A stretch of 64,000 bases of DNA. Source: Eucommia ulmoides. Lineage: Eukaryota > Streptophyta > Magnoliopsida > Garryales > Eucommiaceae. The notes under the pieces are model-generated. The model was not told the DNA's origin. It was given only the letters and a program-made list of their open reading frames with translations, and did no database searches. Location of the stretch: positions 248,001-312,000 of the forward strand of contig JAENRU010000170.1 in NCBI GenBank assembly GCA_016647705.1, read 5' to 3'. Made by a program: the position numbers and the translations under genes. Within the stretch, counting starts at the first letter, position 1. Each line of letters begins with the position of its first letter. This document shows, one piece after another, positions 33,975-45,453 of the stretch.

Positions 33975-35690
33975 TTAAGAAGATGCTAGATTAGCATACT
34001 TGGGATTAGGCTTATGTACTCCTACTTTGGACCTAGTAATCATTGGATGAATTGGTGATATGAGGTTTGGTAAGGATGAAGGAGTGTGGGATGATTGATG
34101 TGAAGAAGTTAATGGTGTGAATGGGACATTCTGTGAGGTTGTTGTAACAGAATCTGTATGAGTTGAGGATATTGGGGAAGATGATGTCTCTGGGGTGTTT
34201 GATAAAGAAGGAAAGTGAATATGAGTGATGAAGTTAGGTTGAGGAAATGAGTGAGATAGAAGTGTGGATGAGAACATAGACCCAACTGATTGAATGGAGA
34301 ATTCTGGGGCTTGAGGTTTAGACTGATGAAGAGGAAATACATGTTCATAGAACTTAACATGTCTTGAAACATAGACTTTTTGAGTTTTGACATCCAAACA
34401 TCTGTATCCTTTAGTGGTTGAGCAGTAACCAAGAAAGATACACTCAATGGATCTTGGTTGGAGTTTATGATGCTGGTATGGTCTTAACTAAGGAAAACAT
34501 AGTGATCCAAAAGCTTTAAGAAGATTACATGAGGGAGGCAATTTGTAGAGACATTGATAAGGAGACTGAAACTGAAGAATTGGTTTAGGATGCCTATTGA
34601 TTAGATAATTTGCAGTAGACAAAACATCTAACCAATAAGAAGATGTAAGATTAGCTTGTTGTAACAATGCTATTTTTGTTTCAACAAGATGTCTATGTTT
34701 TCTTTCAACAAAACCATTCTGTTCAGGTGTATGAGGACAAGATTTTAGTGCCTTGAGATGAAAGATAGGCTGCAAATTCAAGACTTAGGTATTCTCCTCC
34801 ATTATCAGTTCTAAACTTATGAACCTCAGTTTTAAATTGTGTTTTGATTATGGTGGTAAAATGAGCATAAGATTTGTATGCTTCAGACTTATGTTTAACA
34901 GGATACATCCATGAAAATCTTGAGAAATCATCAATGAACACAATATAGTATCTAAAACCTTTAAATGATAGAATTGGGGAAGGACCTCATACATCTGAAT
35001 GCACAAGTTCAAACTTATGATTTGTTTTAGATATTGAAACTGGAAAAAGAAGTTTGTGACTCTTGGCTGTTGCACAAGGCATACATACACAATCTTTTGA
35101 AATAACTGGAATATGAAGAGATTTTGCTAAGCTGTTGTAGACTTCAACAGAGGGATGTCCTAGTCTTAGATGCCATAGTGGTGGATGAGGTTCTTTGAAC
35201 ACCACAACAATTGCACCAACTTTATTGGAGTAAAATGGTTTGGTTGACTGTGGTGGATAAAGACCATGTCTAGAGGGGCCCTAAAATAGAAGCATCTTGG
35301 TTGAATTGCCCAGAATTTGAAATCCCTTGGAATGAACCAGAATTGAACAATCATTATCAGTTGTGAATTTATGAATTGACATTAGATTAGATGCAATTGA
35401 TGGAACATGAAGAATATGATTGAGAAGAAAATCATGTTTAGAGGTATGAAGTTTACCAGATCCAGAGTTTTGTATAGATAGACCTTTTCCATTTCCAACA
35501 TGAACTTGATCAGATCCTTGATATGGTTGAGCCAGCTGCAAATTTGCCAATTCATTGGTAATATGATTGTTTTCTCTTGAGTCAAGTAGCCATTCTTCTG
35601 GACAACTCACTGTGCTAGTATGTTCAACTGTGGCTGCGTTGTTTGCTTGGGGCTGGTCACTGTGTTTTGCTGAGTTTTAGTGTTTTGGTA
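33975..35690 (-). pseudogene. Copia protease and integrase remnant
   Basis: The protease active-site region reads EEWLLDSRENNHIT (about 35600-35560), where related elements have DSGANNHIT, so the Gly after DS appears replaced by Arg. The integrase zinc-binding part (HLRLGHPS, then CVCMPCATAKSHK) and core (a Val-stop after HSD at about 34988, RTDNGGEY near 34800, EQNGFVERKHRHLVE near 34715) are readable, separated by stops and frame changes near 35281, 34986, 34750 and 34486. The C-terminal region (LDVKTQKVYVSRHVKF) ends near 33975. Confidence 0.9.
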
Positions 35691-35698
35691 ACTATGAT

Positions 35699-38337
35699 TG
35701 TCACACCCCACCCCGGACACCCGTCACCTGTGGGGTTGGCGTGACGTCGACACGACATTTCCTAAGCGACAAACCAACTAGAAAGCGACGGTATGCGTTC
35801 ATAATTATACACACATCAAAATACAGATCATAAACATCTTTCCAAGCCAGAGACACACCCGTCCCTGAATTCCCTTCTAGAACAACAAAAGGAAAAAAAA
35901 AAACAAAAAACGATGAACCTTTCCTAGGTTCGCCTCAGGCAGCGCTTCCCGAAAATTTATATTTCCTTGCTATACCATCGACGGACTCTACCCCGTGCCA
36001 GTAGGGGACCGACTCCTAACCATCTCACCTGCGAGTGTACTACCTTCTCAATAAAATCATTCTTATTTAACAATAATAATACCTTCTAGATAACACAACA
36101 TTTATACATGGATTCAGCATAAGCACGATATATGCAGTAAAAATAAGATAATATATATAAGTTCCATTTTTAAAACCCTGCAGTATAAATATCATACCAA
36201 TCGCCTGAAATGAATAATAAATTGCCCAATATAAACAAAACATCACTCCCAAACCATCACTCCACCACAAGACACACTGGCTAGCCATGGTGATCGTTTT
36301 AACCTCACGATTGGGAGTTTGCAACGGTACCGTACTATCCGTAGGATATGCCTTCCTACGAACACCCATCACTCCGCCGAAGCGGATCATTACTGCGCAG
36401 TACAAACGTCTAACATCACTCTGCCAAAGCAGATAAACATCACTCCGCCGAAACGGATAAACATCACTCTGCCGAAGCGGATCAACATCCCACAATAATA
36501 TCGTCTAATCATCACATAATGGTTTAAAAGCGTTTAATTTAAGTACAACCATTTTTCATCATGTATGTACATATACAAATAATTTGGCGAGAAGGCAGTA
36601 CACTCACCTCGTTTCTAGTGCTGCACAAACCTCACCGTTCGCAACTTACCGAGGTGTTGGCGTCTGCGAACCTAGAAATGATAGGCTTAGGTTAATACTT
36701 TATGCAAAATCACCTAGTCATGTAATGCAGGCCCTAAGTTCCACATTTTTTCCATTTTCCATATTTTATCCCTGAGATTTGTTATTATACTAATAATTTC
36801 GTTCTGTTATTTATTACATCGGAAATCTTATAATCTGAACGACCCTAAATTTATTACTCCGGTTACAAAGATTTTTAGGTTAAGATTGAATTTAACTAAA
36901 CTAGAATAAATCTAACGGAAAACGATATCCATCCCGAATCGTTCACGGGTCGCGAAAGAATTTGAGTTCGAATTTGAATCTTTTTCCTTTTGTTGGGGTT
37001 AATTGTGCAATTTCCTATTCTTTTTTTTTTTTTTTCGTTTTTGGTTCTTCCTTTTTTTCAGACCGACGGCCGCCCCTCTCTCTCTCTACAGTGGCCGACT
37101 GCTGGTGGCCTCCCCTTCCTTGCCGATCCTCCCGTCGCCCCTGCACCTCTTACGACCTCCCTCAGACACCCCCCTCCGGCCGTCTCAGCCGCTCAACCAC
37201 AAACCCAGCCCTTACAGTACACGCACCCACGCACCTTGCGACACACCCACAACCACCCATGTATGCAACTATACTTGCATGCCACTGCCGACGGCATGCC
37301 ACGGGACCAACGATCCCTACTGACGGAGACCCACACACACGGCAGCACACCGCAGCCGCAACCAACTCCCACCACCGCCACCGCTTTGATTGTCCTCTCT
37401 CTCTCCGTCTCGGTTTTTCCCTTCCATTTTTGCTGGATTCTTGTCGACACATTATACATTTCACACACACGCACACTCGCACACAGTAGCCAGGAAAATC
37501 AGAACACACACACACAAACCCACATGCAACCGAAAAACATAAATCGAGCACTCTGCCACCTCGTCGGAAACTTACTGACCCAACTCGTCACGCTCATGCA
37601 TGCCCACATTTATCAATTAATTAGAGAAATACATGTAAATACTCACCTGCCCGACGATCGTCGATGGTCGAATGGCGATCCGCAAACTTCGCTCACCGGC
37701 GACGCTAACACGCGCACTACCTCTCCGTCGACGAACCATGCCACCGGCCGAACCAATCTCTCTCTCTCTCTCCCTGGAATTGTTTACAATGCCCATACGA
37801 CCACGCTGCCGGAGGAACGTCGATTCAAGAAAAATCGACGACCTCCTTCTGCTCCGATTCTCTCTTTCTCTCTAGAATTTTCGAGTTTTTTCCTCCGATT
37901 TCATCCTTCTTTGCATGTAGGAAGGTTTTTATTGCATGATGTTAGTGGTTCAATCGCTTCTGAGCTCGCCACGTCGCCCCTCGATCGTCCCTCCTTGGCC
38001 GGTGGATCGTCCGTCGGTCGGACGTTTATATGTATGTATATATATATATAAAAAAAGGTTAAATTACACTTTCCTCCCTCCAGTTTCTTTAGGATCTTTA
38101 TTCCAGTGTATTTCTATTTTAAAAAGTTCCAAAATTATGATTTTGCCCCTAACATTTTTACTTTTGATTTCTAATTGTCAATTTGAATCTTAAATTTAAA
38201 TTTTTGCGTTTCTAAATTCCCAATTTGACCCCCAATTTTTTATTTGGGTTTTTATCAATAAAATTTTTACCCTAAAATTCTCTAACGTTTTATAATGCGA
38301 TTATTTATGACGTACGTTCTACAACTTAGGTTTTACA
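35699..38337 (-). mobile_element. Solo LTR (family TGTAARACCY...GTGTGACA), copy 2
   Basis: On the plus strand it runs from TGTCACACCCC to GGTTTTACA and is flanked by ATGAT on both sides (35694-35698 and 38338-38342), an exact 5-bp target duplication. Read in minus it starts TGTAAAACC and ends GGGGTGTGACA, and it aligns with 7214-10073 and 51600-53653. It contains tandem CACTCCGCCGAAGCGGAT-type units (about 36370-36490), and a GC-rich CA- and CCG-rich block (37060-37990) that gives long but spurious frames. No gag-pol coding. Confidence 0.9.
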
Positions 38338-38342
38338 ATGAT

Positions 38343-39291
38343 CATGTCTGTACCAACAGTCTAAGGCACTATTATTGGGTTTACCACAGATTTGACATAT
38401 CAATCTTATAGAATTCTGAGTCAAATTGTGATTGTATCATTCTCTATTACTTCTTCCTCCTCTGTCCCTGTTATTGTAAAATCTTCCTCTTCCTCTTTGA
38501 TTTTCAGTTCTTCCTCTATTAGGCTGCTGATAAGCTTGAAAGGCTGTGAACTATTCCTCAACAAAATTTGCAATTACAGATGATTGAACATGATCTTCTT
38601 CATCTAGCAGTCTTGAGTTAACTTGCTCAATAGAGAGATGTTTCTTTTTAGACCTAATGTATGTTTTAATAGAGTTATATTCCTTAGGCAGTCCTTTAAG
38701 AGTGTAATACATTAGGTCTGAATTATCAAGGGCAGTAGGTTTGACTGACTGAATGCTCTCTGCAATGTTCTTTACCTCAGTAATGTATTCAAGCATAGTT
38801 GAGGTACCTTTAGTTAATGTTTGAAGTCTATGAGTGAGCTGATGCACATGGGACATGGAGACTGGAGTAAATCGTTTCTCTAGAATTTGCAGAACATCCA
38901 TTGTGTGAGGTAGTCTTCTGACCAGTGGAAGCACTGCTCCTGAGATAGTACTCATAATGTAGGTTCTTAGATGCTTATCTACTGGGATCCATTTGGCATA
39001 CTTTGGATTAGCCACTGTCAGACCTTCAACGTTTTTCACTTTTGATTCTGGGCAGGGTTGTTTACCAGTAGTTAGCTCAAGAAGATTACTAGTGTCAAGT
39101 GCATTCATCACTTGTGACTCCCACATGATGTAATTTTTAGCATCTAATTTGACATTGATTAGAGAGCTGAGATTTGAGGCCAGAAAACTAAGTTTTGGTG
39201 GTATGCTTGCCATGGCTGATTTTTTGTGTACTAGTGCTGAATTTTGTGGACTATTGAACAGGATATAGCTGCGGAATAAATCATGGATCAA
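38343..39291 (-). pseudogene. Copia gag with altered zinc knuckle
   Basis: An open frame from 39291 (Met candidates at 39291 and 39213) to 38551 encodes a UBN2-type gag: LSSLINVKLDAKNYIMWESQ, SGAVLPLVRRLPHTMDVLQI and the C-terminal DEEDHVQSSVIANFVEE, then a TAG near 38550. After that stop, in the same region, CQICGKPNNSALDCWYR is readable; related knuckles have His in the position of the second Asn, so the zinc ligand set is incomplete. The solo LTR insertion follows within a few codons. Confidence 0.88.
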
Positions 39292-39309
39292 AGCTCAATG
39301 ATGAGTCAA

Positions 39310-39646
39310 GAGCCCTGATACCATATTGAGAAAATGAAGACGATGAAAGAAGAAGATGACAGTCATGACAATGGAGAAATTTAGGTAATTCATTCTATAT
39401 AATCTCCGTACAAAGTAATGTGGTATTTATAGTGTATACCAATTGTACAAAACATACAAAGAGTAATTGGATGCTAATTCTATTATACATAACGAATTTA
39501 ACATCCAATCTAACTGAATCTAACAAATTATTTGAGCTGGAATATTCTGATCTGAATACACACGCATGTTGCATGACTTGCTTTTCTTATTACTTTGTTG
39601 CTGCATGTCTCCTTCATGTTCTTCTTCTTCTGCTGTACTGTTATCA
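39310..39646 (-). repeat. PBS and 5' LTR of the minus-strand copia element
   Basis: The PBS, reverse complement TGGTATCAGGGCTC (39310-39323), adjoins the LTR. The LTR runs 39327-39646, or 39324-39646 if the terminal TA is included. Closely similar to 32135-32460. Confidence 0.92.
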
Positions 39647-39814
39647 AGATGAGGATCATATATATATGTATATATTTTGGATGGATAGATGGGGATGGGG
39701 GGAGGGGCTCCCACGGTGGGGCCCCTCATTTGGAGAAACCGGCCATCTGTAAAAAAAAAAAAATAAAAAAAATATTAGTCTCCGACTGTTGAAAGACTGG
39801 ACAAACTCTTTTTG

Positions 39815-39852
<38 letters not shown>

Positions 39853-39945
39853 AAAGACCCCATGGGGTATATTACCATCTTTAGTGAAGACCTCCTCCGA
39901 CTTCCCACTTCCCGGTAGCGCACTCCCGCCGGCGATTCACTAACA

Positions 39946-42900
39946 ATGGCTGCGAAGTTCTTGTGTCTACAACCCACCGTCTCTCCGCTGCCGCCGGCAC
40001 TTCAACGACCTCTCCTCTTTTCACGCAAAGATATTTCTTCACTCTCGACAGCAAACGCCGTGCCTCATAATTCGTCTACATCTAGTTCCGGTACCAGAGC
40101 AAAAGCCCTTGCATCGCCTCTCACTTTCTCCAAGAAGCATAATCTCAGTCGTTGCGCGTCCCTCAGATCGCAGTTAAATTTCCCTCTCGTTTCTCCAGAA
40201 GATCAATGGGGCACCTGGACTGCTCTCTTCGCCACCGGCGCTTTCGGCATCTGGTAATCCTTTCTCTCTCCTCTAGATCGAAACCTAAATATAACGTTGA
40301 TTTGAGCTGTTTCGTTTTCGTTTTCGAGCTTGAATCCATGGCGAATTGATTGAAATTTGAAAGGTCAGAGAAGACGAAGATCGGGAGCGCACTTAGCGGC
40401 GCGCTGGTGAGCATATTGATCGGACTTGCGGCGAGTAATTGTGGAATTATTTCTAGCAACGCGCCGGCGTATTCGACTGTGTTTAATTTTCTACTCCCAT
40501 TGGCTGTGCCATTGCTGCTGTTTAGAGCTGATTTGCGTCGAGTTGTACAGTCTACTGGAACGCTGCTCTTAGCTTTTCTGCTTGGATCAGGTGAAAAAAA
40601 CACTTTCTCCACACTAGATTTGAACTTTCTGAGATCAAATTGCTCCTTTATGCACTGTGATTTTTTGTTGAAATGCTGAATTCTTCACAATCTCCATCTA
40701 GTTGATTACTTGATTTTTTATTTTTATTTTTTTTTGGCATTCAATAAGATGTCATACAAATATCAAGAATTTAATCAAATATCAGGTATGAATATTCTTT
40801 GTTTCATGAATTAACCAAATCCATTTATCTGAACTTCATCTTATTCATTTCTTCAATGATATCAACTCCTGCTCTGGAATCTGGATCTTCTTGCTCATAT
40901 GCAGATGTCATATTCTATCAATTTCTTAAAAAATAAATATATGGACCACATGAAGAACAACTAAAAAGTAATTTTACTTCCTTGATTTCTTAAAGTTAAA
41001 AAATACAAAACGAACGCTACTTTTTTTTTTTTTTTTTTTTTTTATGAAAGTATTATCAAACGGGCCCTTATTTTGTTCTTCACCAACTAATTTGACATCA
41101 TCGTTTCACGGAAAGATGATCGACCATTTTTTACATTAAACCTGACTAAGGGGATGACCCTTGATCGATCTTTAGTTGTTGTTGTTGTTTTCTATGACAT
41201 ACCATTCATGCATATGGTGCAAATCCGGTAAACTTGGTATTATCAAGATCATCTAACGAACATAAAATCAATGGAAAGAGAAAAGGGATGTTAGGGTTTA
41301 TTATTACAAATGATGAATGCAAGGTTACAATCAAAAGACCTAGGAAAGATAACTTTATATAGGATTATAATGAAAACCCTAGGAGAGAATAACACACTAA
41401 TTTACCCTTAATACTAAATAATATAACAAGTTACATCTTTCTGGTTCTTGCCGTGTCACAGTTGCAACGACAGTTGGAACGGCTGTGGCGTTTAAGATGG
41501 TACCAATGAGATCGCTCGGTGAAGATGCTTGGAAGATAGCGGCTGCACTAATGGGCAGACATATTGGTGGAGGTACTTTTTTTTTTTTCCCTTTTTTGTG
41601 GGAAATGATGAATTTACATGTTGCTTTCCATTTGAATTTTTTTGAGATATGATCTTTGATTTACATTTCTTTTTCAACGGGTCATTGCTCTTTTTGACGA
41701 CGAATTTGGTTTAGAATTTAAAAACAGTTTTCTGAAAAAATCGAAAACAATTTTCAAAAATAGGTTTTGAAAATTATGAAAACTTGTTTGGTTTATATTT
41801 TGAAAATGTGTTAAAAATTTTAAATGTAATGTGACGTGTGGTTCATTTAAATTTTTGAGAAAGTGAAGAAAGTGATTATTGACTTGATTGATTTGTTGAA
41901 TCCCACATCGCCTGTGTTACATGATCCTGAGCTATATATAAAGCCTAAGACAATCCTCATCTTACAAGGTGTCTTTTGAGAGTGAGTTAGGCCCCTTGGG
42001 TTTTTACATGATATCAGAGCCATAATTGATGTCTGATGTTGGGTGTGTTGAATCACACATTGATGTTGGGACTCCTGATATCCATTCGTAGTGGTTTATC
42101 AAAAGTTACCCCTGCGTGAGGGGGCGTGTTGAATCCCACATCGCTTGTATTACCTGATCTTGAGTTATATATAAAGTCTAGGGTAATCCTCATCTTACAA
42201 GATGTCTTTTGAGAGTGAGTTAGACCTGTTGGGTTTCTACACGGTATCAGAGTCAGACTTTTTGTTTTACATGATTCAAAATGTAAGTGAGATAAAAATG
42301 CGAGTGGAGAGAAAAAAAATAAAAAAATTATATTTTTTAAAAAATAATTTAAAGTTTAGGACAGAAAAGGTGATGTGAGTGATTGAAAAGTGTGAAAATT
42401 ATTCTTGTGAAATAGTTTTTGAGTTATGTTGTAATAGTAAAAGCAGTTGATTTTCCATTTTTTTTTTTCAAAAAACAAATAATCCGTGTCTCGATTCTTA
42501 ACCAAACAACACCTTATCCTCTGTGATCTATCACCAAAACAACTCTATTCTTTTGTTAATTTAGTAGCTTCATTGCTTAATGTATGTCATAACACTTGTT
42601 GTGCTTCTTTCAAGGGGTGAAGATCATGGATAATTTTCTTCGTACTTTTTTTTTTGGAAGTAGTTTTATGCTATTGATGCGTTATCAATACTCTTGGAAA
42701 TAGCCTCTCTGTATACAGGGGTAAGGCTGTGTACGTCTGATCCTCCCCAGACCCTGCAACGGCCGGAGCCTTTGTGCGCTGGGCTGCCCTTTATGCTTTA
42801 TCTATACTGATTTTTCTTTTTTATGTTTGGATATTAAGCTGTCAATTATGTCGCGATAGCCGATGCCCTTGGTGTGTCTCCTTCGGTTTTAGCTGCTGGA

Positions 42901-45286
42901 CTAGCTGCAGATAATGTGATTTGTGCTGTATATTTTACTACATTATTTGCACTTGCCTCAAAAATACCTCCTGAAACTTCGACACCGGACGCTGGTGCGT
43001 ATTGTTCCTTTTCTTTTATCGTAACATTTAGTTCAGTCATTTATCTTTATTGCTTAAGGGCACGTTTGGTTTGAAGTATTTTTTGTGTGGATTTGATTTT
43101 GTTGAGGAATTTCTGAAATTTGTTTGTTAAGGTCGTGTTTGGTTAGTGTTTCTAATTTTCTGTTTCTACTTCCAATAAATTTGGATGGAATGGGATGAAA
43201 ATTTTGTTTCCGTTCTGAAGTATTCCGGAAATAGAAACATGTTTAGTAACGATTATTGTCCTGAAACTATTTTTTTCAATTTATGAGAACATAAACAAGA
43301 AACACATTTGTTTGCAACATTTGTTCCTTTTTTTTTAGAATGTATGGTGGCTACGGGATGATAGTGGGAATAGTTTTGTTGGGGTGAATAGGAATCAACA
43401 TTTTTTTTTGTTTATCAGATTTTTAAAAAATTTAGAAAAAATCTCAAATTACTCTCAAAATTTTGTACAATAATGTGTTTATCAAACGCATTTTTGGGCA
43501 TTAATCCCAAAATTTTGGGAGTAGGAACATGAGTAATAACCAAATGGGGACTAAAATTCCTTGTTATTTCAAATTGAGATTTAAGACAAGTAAATGATCT
43601 TTCCAATCACTTCTTAAAAAACTGTTTTTTTGGGCTAATTCTTTAAATTACATCAATAAAATTTCAATTGTAAAAATGTACTCAAACAACGAATTTTCAA
43701 ATGATGGATTTTAAAATTTCATGAATTTATCAAATTCCTTATCTAATGACACCTAAATGTTTGTTTGGATGAGGCATTTGATTTTGAGAAGGAAATTGTA
43801 AAAAAAGAGAAAAAAATTAAATAAATCTTAAGAAATTTTATGAAGAAAAAAAAAAAAAAAAATCTGAAATCAAATACCTTACCCGTAATTTCTAAAATCA
43901 GAACACTAACATATTTTTTTCGTTTCTTTTTTAACATTTCTGTTCCGGGATTTCTGGGAACACAACTGAAAAAAAACCCGGAAACATATCCATTTCCTTC
44001 TATTCTACTTTTGTTCCACAATCATAAAGATCTTGAAGCATATAATGTTAAGAGGTTCCAACTTAAAATCATATGGTGCTAAGTGGAGTAACTCCTTTAA
44101 TTTATATAATGGCTTGGAAACTTTCATATGAGCGATGTGGGACAAGAATCTAACACCAGCCCTTGAGTGCAACTCTCGGTTTGCACGAATGATTTGACTA
44201 CGAGGGAATGAGAGACTCATAACCTTGACTTTGATACCATATTAAGAGGTTCCAACTTAAAACCATATGGTACCAAGTGGAGTAACTCATTTGATTTATA
44301 TAGTGGCTTGGGAACTCTCAGATGAGCGATGTGGGACAATAATCTACCCTATAATATATATTCACACGATGAATCTTATCGTGTTTTATCATATTATGAA
44401 ACATGAACAGATGCGCGGAGCAATATGGGTCAGAATCCATTAACAAGCTTCCAGTGCTTGAGACGGCTACAGCCCTTGCTGTGTCCTTTATCATATGCAA
44501 AATTGGAAGCTTCATAACAAAATATTTCAAGATTCAAGGTGGTATTCTTCCAGCCGTTACAGCAATAGTTGTTGTTCTAGCGACGGTATTTCCAAAGCAA
44601 TTCGCCCACCTTTCACCTTCTGGAGAGGCTATGGCTCTGATTCTGATGCAGGTAAATTTTCTAATCAGGGAACTGTTTGGTAAACTTTTTTTTTTTTTTT
44701 TTAAAAAAAGGTACTTTTACCTAAAAGTAGAAGCAAAAAATTAGAGTGCCCTGTAAATGATCTCTTAATCCCAAAATAAAAAATAAAAAATTATAGATGA
44801 TTACAAAACCGGGTGGAGTGATCTTAGTCAATCGATTTCCGTTAGGTGGCCTCAAACCGCGTTTTGAAATCCAAAATCAATTGATTCGGGGCCTCTGAAT
44901 TGCGATGTATCCAATTAAATTACAATTCTTATGATTAATCCGATTTATTTTATCTCCATTAGGTGTTCTTCGCCGTGGTCGGTGCAAGCGGTAGCATATG
45001 GAATGTAATCAACATAGCACCCAGCATTTTTCTTTTTGCTCTTGTCCAGATCACGGTTCATTTGGCTATCATCCTCGGCTTGGGGAAACTGTTCCGATTC
45101 GATCTGAAATCGCTTCTCTTGGCATCAAATGCCAACGTTGGGGGGCCCACCACGGCGTGTGGAATGGCCACGGCCAAAGGGTGGAGCTCTATGGTCGTTC
45201 CGGGTATTCTGGCGGGCATTTTCGGTATTTCGATTGCCACTTTTCTTGGGTATGCTTTTGGAGTTAAAGTTCTGAAGTTCATGTAA
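39946..45286 (+). CDS. Plastid-targeted DUF819 multi-pass membrane protein
   Basis: A DUF819 (YjcL-type) integral membrane protein, probably in a chloroplast membrane; no biochemical function is established, though the fold is transporter-like. Six exons join in phase with GT/AG borders: 39946-40253, 40364-40590, 41462-41572, 42839-42998, 44411-44651, 44963-45286 (456 aa). The first ~75 residues are Ser-rich, basic and acid-poor (MAAKFLCLQPTVSPLPPALQ...), like a transit peptide. About ten hydrophobic helices follow; conserved-looking parts are PLAVPLLLFRADLRRVVQST, ALMGRHIGGAVNYVAIADAL and LLLASNANVGGPTTACGMAT. The exon 4 donor is a less typical GC|GTATTG chosen because it keeps phase. TRIMs, a SINE and a MITE fill introns 3 and 4. 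A recalled Arabidopsis counterpart is At5g24000. Confidence 0.9.
41894..42241 (+). mobile_element. TRIM with a possible tandem remnant (DUF819 intron 3)
   Basis: Two 115-bp direct repeats (41894-42008 and 42127-42241) both start TGTTGAATCCCACATCG and end TTTYTACA. The first is followed by a PBS (TGATATCAGAGCC) and the second is preceded by a purine tract (GTGAGGGGGCG): a complete miniature LTR element without coding capacity. Oddly, a second PBS-like CGGTATCAGAGTCAGAC follows the second repeat. TGATT precedes the element (41889-41893) and recurs after TTTTACA at 42272-42276. Confidence 0.82.
42661..42795 (+). mobile_element. Au-type SINE, 5'-truncated (DUF819 intron 3)
   Basis: Contains ATAGCCTCTCTGTATACAGG, GGTAAGGCTGTGTACGTCTG and CCCAGACCCTGCAACGGC, the recognisable 3' two-thirds of plant Au SINEs, ending in GGGCTGCCCTTTATG just 40 bp before exon 4. 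The tRNA-like 5' part is not clear. Confidence 0.75.
43131..43551 (+). mobile_element. Tourist-like MITE, family copy A (DUF819 intron 4)
   Basis: Ends GGTCGTGTTTGGTTA and TAACCAAATGGGGAC are inverted, flanked by TAA (43128-43130 and 43552-43554). It is homologous to 15524-15946 and to the reverse of 27043-27468. Non-coding. Confidence 0.8.
44046..44349 (-). mobile_element. TRIM, second family (DUF819 intron 4)
   Basis: A complete 304-bp element: 110-bp LTRs at 44046-44155 and 44240-44349, flanked by TATAA (44041-44045 and 44350-44354). In minus orientation the PBS TGGTATCAAAGTC (44239-44227) adjoins the 5' LTR and a purine stretch AAGGGCTGG precedes the 3' LTR. Its LTRs (TGTTAAGAGGTTCCAACTTA...) differ from the TRIM at 41894. 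It ends about 60 bp before exon 5. Confidence 0.88.
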
Positions 45287-45304
45287 GTAAAAATTTAATT
45301 TTGA

Positions 45305-45450
45305 GGGCATTTGGTTTCATGGAATTGGATATTTGGAATTGGAATTTGGAAAGAACGCATGTAAATTCTATGGATTTTTTTTACATGTGTTTATTTTTAA
45401 TTCCAATTCCAAGACTTCAATTCTGTGCAACCAAGCAACCAAACACTACC
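45305..45450. mobile_element. Short MITE in the DUF819 3' flank
   Basis: Ends GGGCATTTGGTT and AACCAAACACTACC are inverted and flanked by TGA (45302-45304 and 45451-45453). Its interior is palindromic (GGAATTGGAATTTGG against TTCCAATTCCAAG). It begins 18 bp after the stop, so it is probably transcribed as 3' UTR. Confidence 0.6.
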
Positions 45451-45453
45451 TGA

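Larger units (their letters stand above)
32135..39646 (-). mobile_element. Decayed copia retrotransposon (minus) with inserted solo LTR
   Basis: Similar direct LTRs lie at 32135-32460 (326 bp) and 39327-39646 (320 bp). In minus orientation the 5' LTR is followed by the PBS (reverse complement of GAGCCCTGATACCA, 39310-39323), and the 3' LTR is preceded by a purine tract (reverse complement of ACCCCCCGCAAAC, 32461-32473). Gag, protease, integrase, RT and RNase H are readable but broken by stops. A 2,639-bp solo LTR (35699-38337) separates gag from protease. If the LTR is taken to start three bases earlier, flanks GGATG and AGATG form a 4/5 target duplication. Confidence 0.95.

Noticed and set aside
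36990-38051. 353-aa open frame (plus strand) and overlapping long frames at 36962-37551
   Set aside because: The composition is low-complexity (Thr/His/Pro/Ser-rich) from CA- and CCG-rich sequence inside a solo LTR with exact target duplications; no domain is visible and the frame crosses features shared with the other LTR copies.
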